Positions 60,391 to 64,000 of a DNA stretch of 64,000 nucleotides are shown here, in pieces. The stretch's first letter is position 1. Each line of letters begins with the position of its first letter. Location of the stretch: positions 248,624 through 312,623 of the forward strand of contig NZ_BMFG01000002.1 in NCBI RefSeq assembly GCF_014638005.1, in the 5' to 3' direction. The notes beneath the pieces were generated by a model. The model was not told the origin of the DNA, ran no database searches, and saw nothing but the letters and a program-made list of their open reading frames with translations. The position numbers and the translations under genes are program-made. The DNA is from Flavobacterium orientale. GTDB lineage: Bacteria; Bacteroidota; Bacteroidia; Flavobacteriales; Flavobacteriaceae.

Positions 60391-63300
60391 ATGTATTTAA
60401 TATTCGATACCGAAACCACCGGCTTGCCCAAACGATGGGATGCACCAATAACCGATACAGACAACTGGCCTCGTTGCATTCAAATTGCTTGGCAATTGCA
60501 CGATGAAATGGGAAACTTGGTGGAACATCAAGATTATCTTGTGCAACCGAACGGATTTAATATTCCGTATGATGCCGAACGAATTCATGGTATTTCGACC
60601 GAATTGGCTCAACAAGACGGAATTTCTTTAAATGAAGTACTTGAAAAATTCAACATCGCTTTAAGCAAAGCCAAATTCATCGTGGGTCAAAATGTTGGTT
60701 TTGATGTGAATATTATGGGATGCGAATTTCATCGGATAAATGTAAATTCTCCACTGACTTCTAAACCGGTTTTAGATACTTGTACTGAAGTTACAGCTAA
60801 TTTGTTGAAACTTCCCGGCGGACGTGGAGGGAAATTCAAATTGCCTACGTTAACCGAATTACATCAATACCTTTTTGGCGAACCTTTTTCAGAAGCTCAT
60901 AATGCAACTGCCGACGTTGAAGCAACGACCAGATGTTTTTTGGAACTCATCAAAAGAGAAATTTTCACCAAAGAAGAACTCGATGTTCCGGCAGATTATT
61001 TCAAAAATTTTAATGAACAAAATCCGAAGGAAATTCAACTTATCGGATTAAAACATATTAATTTGAAAGAAGCTTCCGAAGCCATTCGGAAACAATTTCA
61101 AAAAGAACAACCAAAAGAACTTCCTAAAAAAGACTTAGTTGAAAACCAAAAAACGTTAGTTGATGTTGATTTTGTGCATTTGCATAATCATTCGCAATTT
61201 TCCGTTTTACAATCGACAATTTCCGTTGCTGACTTGGTGAAAGCGGCGGTTAAAAATAAAATGCCGGCGGTGGCGATGACCGACATCGGAAATATGATGG
61301 GAGCTTTTCATTTTGTCCGCGATGTTTTATACCATAATAAATCTGCCGAAGCGAAAAATAAAGCAGCAATTGAAGCCGGAGAAAATCCCACAGAAACAAT
61401 TGTAAAACCCATTGTAGGTTGCGAATTTTTTGTCTGCGATAATCACAAAGATAAAACTCGAAAAGACAATGGCTATCAAGTGGTTTTTTTGGCTAAGAAT
61501 AAAAATGGATATCACAATTTAGCCAAAATGTCATCCATTGGTTATACGGACGGATTTTATTATGTTCCCCGAATTGATAAAGAAGTTATTCAAAAATATA
61601 AAGAAGATTTGATTGTTTTGTCGGGAAGTTTGTCCGGCGAAATTCCGAATAAACTTTTAAATATCGGCGAAAATCAAGCCGAAGAAGCGTTGCTATGGTG
61701 GAAAAATGAATTTGGTGATGATTTTTATATCGAATTGATGCGACACAATCAAGAAGATGAAAATCGTGTGAATACTTCGTTGATTTCATTGGCCAAAAAG
61801 CATAACGTAAAAACGGTAGCTACCAACAATGTTTTTTATGTGGATAAAGAAAATGCCAACGCACACGATATTTTACTTTGTGTTCGCGATGGTGAAAAAC
61901 AAGCCACACCAATAGGAAGAGGTCGCGGTTATCGTTACGGTTTGCCCAATCAAGAATATTATTTTAAGACGGGTGACGAGATGAAAAAACTCTTTGCCGA
62001 TTTACCCGAAGCCATTTTAAATATCAATGAAGTCGTCGATAAAATTGAAATTTTCGACTTGGCTCGTGGCGTTTTGCTTCCTAAGTTTGACATTCCTGAA
62101 GAATTTTTAGTTCCCGAAGATGAAGAAGATGGAGGAAAAAGAGGGGAAAATTTATTTTTAAGACATCTTACGTACGAGGGTGCAAAAAAACGATACGAAA
62201 TCATCACTCCGGAAATTGAAGAACGTCTTGATTTTGAATTAAAAACAATTGAAAACACTGGTTATCCCGGTTATTTTTTGATTGTTCAAGATTTTATCAG
62301 AGCCGCTCGTGAAATGGATGTTTCGGTGGGACCTGGTCGTGGTTCTGCTGCGGGTTCGGTGGTAGCCTATTGTTTGTGGATTACCAATATTGACCCATTA
62401 GAATACGATTTGCTTTTTGAGCGTTTCCTGAATCCTGACAGGGTTTCAATGCCCGATATTGATATCGATTTTGATGATGAAGGTCGTGGTCGCGTGATGC
62501 AATATGTAATTGATAAATACGGTTCAAATCAGGTAGCTCAAATTATCACTTATGGTAAAATGGCAACCAAATCATCGTTAAGAGATACCGCTCGTGTGCT
62601 CGATTTACCACTTTTTGAAGCGGATAAATTAGCCAAATTAATTCCGGGAATGATGCCTGGAAAATGGAGTTTAGCCCGATTTTTATCCGATTCAATCGAC
62701 GAAGTAAAAAAAGCCGTCCGTTCGGATGAGTTTGATAACATCAAAGAATTAATTGCGATTGCCAATCAAGGTGAATTGGCAGGAGAAACCATCCAACAAG
62801 CAAAAGTATTGGAAGGATCGTTGCGAAATACCGGAATTCACGCCTGCGGAGTCATCATTACGCCAAGCGATATTACCAATTTCGTTCCTGTGGCAACGGC
62901 AAAAGATTCCGATTTATATGTTACTCAATTTGATAACTCGGTGGTTGAAAGTGCCGGTTTGTTGAAGATGGACTTTTTGGGATTAAAAACCCTTACGTTA
63001 ATAAAAGATACGGTTAAATTAATTAAGTATCGAACCGGAAAAGAACTCGATCCGGATGCTTTTCCAATCGATGATGTCAAAACGTATGAATTATTTCAAC
63101 GTGGTGAAACGGTTGGAATTTTCCAGTACGAATCGGTTGGGATGCAAAAATACCTTCGTGATTTAAAGCCAACCGTTTTTGGGGATTTAATTGCGATGAA
63201 TGCCTTGTATCGTCCGGGACCATTAGAATATATTCCGTCTTTTGTTCTTAGAAAAAATGGCCAAGAAGAAATAAAATATGACTTAGATGCTTGTGCAGAA

Positions 63301-64000
63301 TATTTAAGCGAGACTTACGGAATTACAGTATATCAAGAGCAAGTAATGCTTTTGTCTCAATCTCTAGCCGATTTTTCAAAAGGTGATGCCGACGTTTTGC
63401 GTAAAGCAATGGGTAAAAAAGATAGAGCAACGTTGGATAAAATGAAACCAAAATTCATAGAACAAGCAGCATCTAAAGGTCACGATGCAACTGTTTTAGA
63501 GAAAATTTGGAAAGATTGGGAAGCTTTTGCAAGTTATGCCTTCAACAAATCGCATTCTACTTGCTATGCTTGGATTGGTTATCAAACAGCTTATTTAAAA
63601 GCTCATTATCCTGCGGAATATATGGCGGCGGTGCTTTCTAATAATATGAACGACATCAAACAGGTTTCGTTTTTTATGGAAGAATGTAAGCGAATGGGTA
63701 TGAAAGTATTGAGTCCGGATGTGAATGAATCATTCTATAAATTTACAGTAAATGATGATGGTGCGATTCGTTTTGGAATGGGAGCGATCAAAGGAGTAGG
63801 AGCCGGTGCAGTGGAAACCATCGTACAAAACCGATTGAAAGATGGAAAATATAAATCTATTTTTGATTTAGCAAAACGAATTGATTTGCGTGCAGCCAAC
63901 AAAAAGGCCTTTGAAAATTTAGCTTTAGCAGGTGGTTTTGATGGTTTTTCGGCAACACATCGTGCACAATATTTTCATCACGATGGTGATAATATCACAT
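60391..64000 (+). CDS. dnaE: DNA polymerase III alpha subunit with N-terminal proofreading exonuclease (partial)
   Basis: Replicative polymerase subunit, read from the ATG at 60391 (MYLIFDTETTGLPKRW) to the right edge (1203 codons, no stop). Residues 1-190 are a DnaQ-like 3'-5' exonuclease (DTET with Asp6 and Glu8; GQNVGFDVNI; HNATADVEATTRCF). A PHP domain starts at about 260 (VHLHNHSQFSVL). The polymerase core has GPGRGSAAGS, the catalytic aspartates in PDIDIDF (688-694), NALYRPGP and the AFNKSHST segment. Proofreading is therefore in the same chain as polymerisation. The C-terminal tau-binding part is outside the window. Confidence 0.97.
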   Translation, partial: MYLIFDTETTGLPKRWDAPITDTDNWPRCIQIAWQLHDEMGNLVEHQDYLVQPNGFNIPYDAERIHGISTELAQQDGISLNEVLEKFNIALSKAKFIVGQNVGFDVNIMGCEFHRINVNSPLTSKPVLDTCTEVTANLLKLPGGRGGKFKLPTLTELHQYLFGEPFSEAHNATADVEATTRCFLELIKREIFTKEELDVPADYFKNFNEQNPKEIQLIGLKHINLKEASEAIRKQFQKEQPKELPKKDLVENQKTLVDVDFVHLHNHSQFSVLQSTISVADLVKAAVKNKMPAVAMTDIGNMMGAFHFVRDVLYHNKSAEAKNKAAIEAGENPTETIVKPIVGCEFFVCDNHKDKTRKDNGYQVVFLAKNKNGYHNLAKMSSIGYTDGFYYVPRIDKEVIQKYKEDLIVLSGSLSGEIPNKLLNIGENQAEEALLWWKNEFGDDFYIELMRHNQEDENRVNTSLISLAKKHNVKTVATNNVFYVDKENANAHDILLCVRDGEKQATPIGRGRGYRYGLPNQEYYFKTGDEMKKLFADLPEAILNINEVVDKIEIFDLARGVLLPKFDIPEEFLVPEDEEDGGKRGENLFLRHLTYEGAKKRYEIITPEIEERLDFELKTIENTGYPGYFLIVQDFIRAAREMDVSVGPGRGSAAGSVVAYCLWITNIDPLEYDLLFERFLNPDRVSMPDIDIDFDDEGRGRVMQYVIDKYGSNQVAQIITYGKMATKSSLRDTARVLDLPLFEADKLAKLIPGMMPGKWSLARFLSDSIDEVKKAVRSDEFDNIKELIAIANQGELAGETIQQAKVLEGSLRNTGIHACGVIITPSDITNFVPVATAKDSDLYVTQFDNSVVESAGLLKMDFLGLKTLTLIKDTVKLIKYRTGKELDPDAFPIDDVKTYELFQRGETVGIFQYESVGMQKYLRDLKPTVFGDLIAMNALYRPGPLEYIPSFVLRKNGQEEIKYDLDACAEYLSETYGITVYQEQVMLLSQSLADFSKGDADVLRKAMGKKDRATLDKMKPKFIEQAASKGHDATVLEKIWKDWEAFASYAFNKSHSTCYAWIGYQTAYLKAHYPAEYMAAVLSNNMNDIKQVSFFMEECKRMGMKVLSPDVNESFYKFTVNDDGAIRFGMGAIKGVGAGAVETIVQNRLKDGKYKSIFDLAKRIDLRAANKKAFENLALAGGFDGFSATHRAQYFHHDGDNIT

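Noticed and set aside
1..64000. tRNA, rRNA, integrase or phage genes
   Set aside because: None was recognised on either strand; the window is ordinary chromosomal core apart from the noted elements.

Overview
The window is AT-rich chromosomal DNA from a member of the Bacteroidetes, almost certainly family Flavobacteriaceae (Flavobacterium or a close relative). The evidence is: type IX secretion (T9SS) sorting domains on four proteins; a TonB-dependent receptor with a carboxypeptidase-like N-terminal domain; -7 boxes of the form TAnnTTTG upstream of many genes; no Shine-Dalgarno sequences; and Bacteroidetes-type gene orders (ftsX-DUF3098-uppP-truB; DUF4271-hemD; mannosyltransferase-dihydroorotase-DUF4296). 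DnaE also carries an N-terminal exonuclease. I see no rRNA, tRNA, CRISPR array, insertion sequence or prophage. This is mainly a core-genome region.

Layout. 1-11 kb: an RND-type exporter (cut by the left edge), an SMR exporter, a DUF5686 outer-membrane protein, pyrH-frr, a patatin, a thioredoxin-like protein, a small ParE-type toxin-antitoxin pair translationally coupled to a secreted YiiX-like hydrolase, and the truB-uppP-DUF3098-ftsX cluster on the minus strand. 11-28 kb: leuS, an outer-membrane protein, a zinc peptidase, an Lrp regulator, a saccharopine dehydrogenase-family enzyme, pckA, hemD, a GT2 mannosyltransferase, dihydroorotase, an SDR enzyme, tyrS and a LuxE-like protein. 28-37 kb: two T9SS cargo proteins, two lipoproteins and a TonB-dependent receptor, divergent from a PhoB/PhoR-like two-component system; the shared intergenic region holds five 7-mers in exact 11-bp phase. 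37-48.7 kb: a glycosyltransferase, trmB, a LysE exporter, an alkyltransferase-like protein, a histidine kinase-histidine kinase-receiver cluster, a tandem pair of nearly identical small RNA genes, then mrp, a NifU-domain gene, a ferredoxin reductase and a ferredoxin (Fe-S and electron transfer). 48.7-64 kb: a secreted M43 metalloprotease, an SGNH hydrolase lipoprotein, a metallophosphoesterase, a DUF3050 protein, a T9SS surface protein, an acyl-CoA dehydrogenase, trmN6, rimM-rpsP, a lipoprotein, an RRM protein and dnaE (cut by the right edge).

The least explained signals are non-coding. (1) Two 89-bp blocks with a single difference, 227 bp apart between the two-component cluster and mrp, each with its own promoter, a hairpin and an intrinsic terminator: twin small RNAs. 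(2) The 11-bp phased operator beside the PhoB-like regulator. (3) A family of degenerate 7- and 8-bp tandem-word arrays in mRNA leaders (leuS, ferredoxin reductase, dnaE), between genes (rimM/trmN6, tyrS, lrp) and in frame inside leuS. (4) An approximately 87-bp structured intergenic repeat after the NifU gene. All calls come from reading the sequence; no database search was run.
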